This document shows positions 13,929-15,127 of a stretch of DNA of 15,127 bases, piece after piece. The first letter of the stretch is position 1; each line of letters starts with the position of its first letter. Source of the stretch: Vicinamibacterales bacterium (GTDB lineage: Bacteria; Acidobacteriota; Vicinamibacteria; Vicinamibacterales; UBA8438). The notes beneath the pieces were generated by a model. That model made no database searches. It had not been told where the DNA came from and worked only from the letters and a program-made list of their open reading frames with translations. The position numbers were made by a program, and so were the translations under genes. The DNA lies in assembly GCA_030745255.1 (NCBI GenBank), contig JASLOY010000026.1:1-15127 (forward strand), in the 5' to 3' direction.

Positions 13929-15127
13929 CGGGTTCCCTCAGATTCGGACAGCGTGGTCTTGGGCGCCCGATCTGCCGGTATCGAATCGGGGGCCATCGGC
14001 AGCCGGAGCAGACCGGCCGCCGTAGTGACGTGGGTCAGCGCATGGTCGAGTACCGCCGCGGCGCGGGTGGCCTGCCAAGCCGCGCGCACGGCGATGGCCG
14101 CGCTGGCCACGGCAGCCACGACGACACCGACCGGGGGTGTGTAGAGCGCCATGGAGGCCCCGGTGCCGCCAGCCAGCAGGACCGCCAATGTCAAACCTCG
14201 GAGTGTGCCGACAAAGCTGGGCCGAAGTCGCGCCCGCACGCGGAACTGACAGGCGCCGCCCTCATGTTCCTCGACGAGGGTCTGCACATGCAGCCAACCC
14301 CAGCGGCCGATGCCCAGGCTGAGGTCTCGATCGGGCCGCCAGCCCTCGTCTACCTCGACGCGCAGGGCGGGCCGCGACGCGCGGAGCACGCCGACGAGCT
14401 CGCTGAGCAGAGTGGTGTGCGAGGTCCACGCCGCGCTCCAGAACGCCTGTTCGGCGCCGTTGCGAGCCAGCAACCGCGCCGCCGACAGCGCGTCACGGGG
14501 TGTCGGTACGGGCGTCTTCCAGGGGTGCCTGGTGACATGCTGCGGCGCCACCGCTTCCGGTTGTGACAGACCGCGAAAGCGGCCGCGGGCACGCGCGAGC
14601 GGCTGAATCAGGTGCAACCAGCCGATCAGCCCGCGGTAGATCCAGCGGCTCGGTCCCGGGAGCCAGCCTCCGATCCGCGGCAGCGTCCGTACGTCCGGGT
14701 GCCAGCCGTAGCGGAGACAGCGACCGAGGGTCGTCAGCAGCGCGAGGATCCCGATGCCCAGCGGGAGCCAGGCGGCGTCCATGCCGGTCAGTGGGCCGAT
14801 GTTTCCGATGAGCAGCAGCACCAGGGTGGCGGCCATCCAGGCGGGCGTGTGCGGGAGATGCTGCCACGGCCGCGTCCGGGTACTGTAGACCGATGGGAAC
14901 GCTGCGGTGCCCCAAACGCCGGTGTTGACCCGCCGCTCCGCCACCGTACGCAGGAACGGCAGCGGGTTGTAGATGCGTCCATGCCAGACCATGTGTCCGG
15001 CGAGGAACTTCTCGGGGTGGTGGGCATCGAGCCAGGTTTCCCCTTCGCCGTAACCGACCTGCTGCCGCCAATAGCCTTGCACGCTCGTGCGGTGGTGATG
15101 CCAGACCAGGGCGGCCGGCGCGAACCC
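13925..15127 (-). CDS. GT2-type membrane glycosyltransferase, C-terminal part (5' end off the right edge)
   Basis: The frame is open to the right edge, giving 400 visible residues. The visible start PAALVWHHHRTSVQGYWRQQ, then VGYGEGETWL, is the usual tail of a GT2 (GT-A) catalytic domain, where WHHHR and the Q-x-x-YW/RQQ-x-GYG region close the active site. Thus the nucleotide-binding half lies beyond the window. A GTG at 15084-15082 is in frame but would cut off the conserved WHHHR, so it is not the true start. The rest holds hydrophobic helices (WMAATLVLLLIGNIGPLTG and WLPLGIGILALLTTLG), an amphipathic part, a soluble part of about 120 residues, and a final hairpin of helices (LRGLTLAVLLAGG and VGVVVAAVASAAIAVRAAW). 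It is probably a membrane-bound glycosyltransferase that begins assembly of the operon's product. Its stop overlaps the exporter start in TTGA. Confidence 0.8.
   Translation of the reverse strand, partial: GFAPAALVWHHHRTSVQGYWRQQVGYGEGETWLDAHHPEKFLAGHMVWHGRIYNPLPFLRTVAERRVNTGVWGTAAFPSVYSTRTRPWQHLPHTPAWMAATLVLLLIGNIGPLTGMDAAWLPLGIGILALLTTLGRCLRYGWHPDVRTLPRIGGWLPGPSRWIYRGLIGWLHLIQPLARARGRFRGLSQPEAVAPQHVTRHPWKTPVPTPRDALSAARLLARNGAEQAFWSAAWTSHTTLLSELVGVLRASRPALRVEVDEGWRPDRDLSLGIGRWGWLHVQTLVEEHEGGACQFRVRARLRPSFVGTLRGLTLAVLLAGGTGASMALYTPPVGVVVAAVASAAIAVRAAWQATRAAAVLDHALTHVTTAAGLLRLPMAPDSIPADRAPKTTLSESEGTR

Overview
The window is high-GC bacterial DNA with very dense coding. No stretch over 300 bases lacks a gene; the largest gap is about 160 bases (6952-7110). 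No rRNA, tRNA, CRISPR array, transposase or phage gene is visible. The gene content suggests a Gram-negative-type bacterium: an MsbA-like exporter, GT-B and GT2 sugar transferases, FkbM and PIG-L enzymes, and a membrane-anchored LtaS/OpgB-type transferase. The style resembles environmental Acidobacteriota (Vicinamibacteria-like) or Alphaproteobacteria. That taxonomic guess is weak, because there is no marker gene to fix it.

Left region (1-4353). A RibD-type reductase domain without its deaminase partner runs off the left edge on the minus strand. It is divergent from a long-form GTP cyclohydrolase II (ribA-like) on the plus strand. A minus-strand series faces ribA: an FkbM methyltransferase, then a small-molecule class I methyltransferase, then a creatininase-family amidohydrolase. 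The last shares a CTAG stop palindrome with ribA. GTP cyclohydrolase II, a RibD-type reductase, a creatininase-fold enzyme and a methyltransferase together suggest a GTP-derived pyrimidine/pterin/flavin-like side pathway. This is inference; the set is not a complete riboflavin pathway.

Middle region (4401-7701, plus strand). A five-helix membrane protein with an LtaS-like extracellular catalytic domain is followed 13 bases later by a secreted endonuclease/exonuclease/phosphatase-family hydrolase. After a short leader comes a rubrerythrin-like ferritin-fold protein. That leader carries a 28-codon ORF with a very strong Shine-Dalgarno sequence and a potential hairpin that covers it.

Right region (15127-7713, minus strand). 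Six tightly packed, probably co-transcribed genes: a GT2-type membrane glycosyltransferase (5' end beyond the window), an MsbA-like ABC exporter, a CgeB-like GT-B glycosyltransferase, a GT4 glycosyltransferase, a PIG-L-type deacetylase, and a zinc-ribbon methyltransferase. Junctions are 4-base overlaps or gaps of 5-18 bases. Together they look like a pathway that builds, deacetylates, methylates and exports a glycoconjugate of unknown structure. Two junctions carry short tandem heptamer repeats of a shared consensus (GRAGWCA on the coding strand). They have been absorbed into the C-terminus of the ABC protein and the N-terminus of the deacetylase.

The most notable points are the split riboflavin-like gene set, the heptamer repeats inside coding ends, the leader of the ferritin-like gene, and the uncharacterised glycoconjugate operon.
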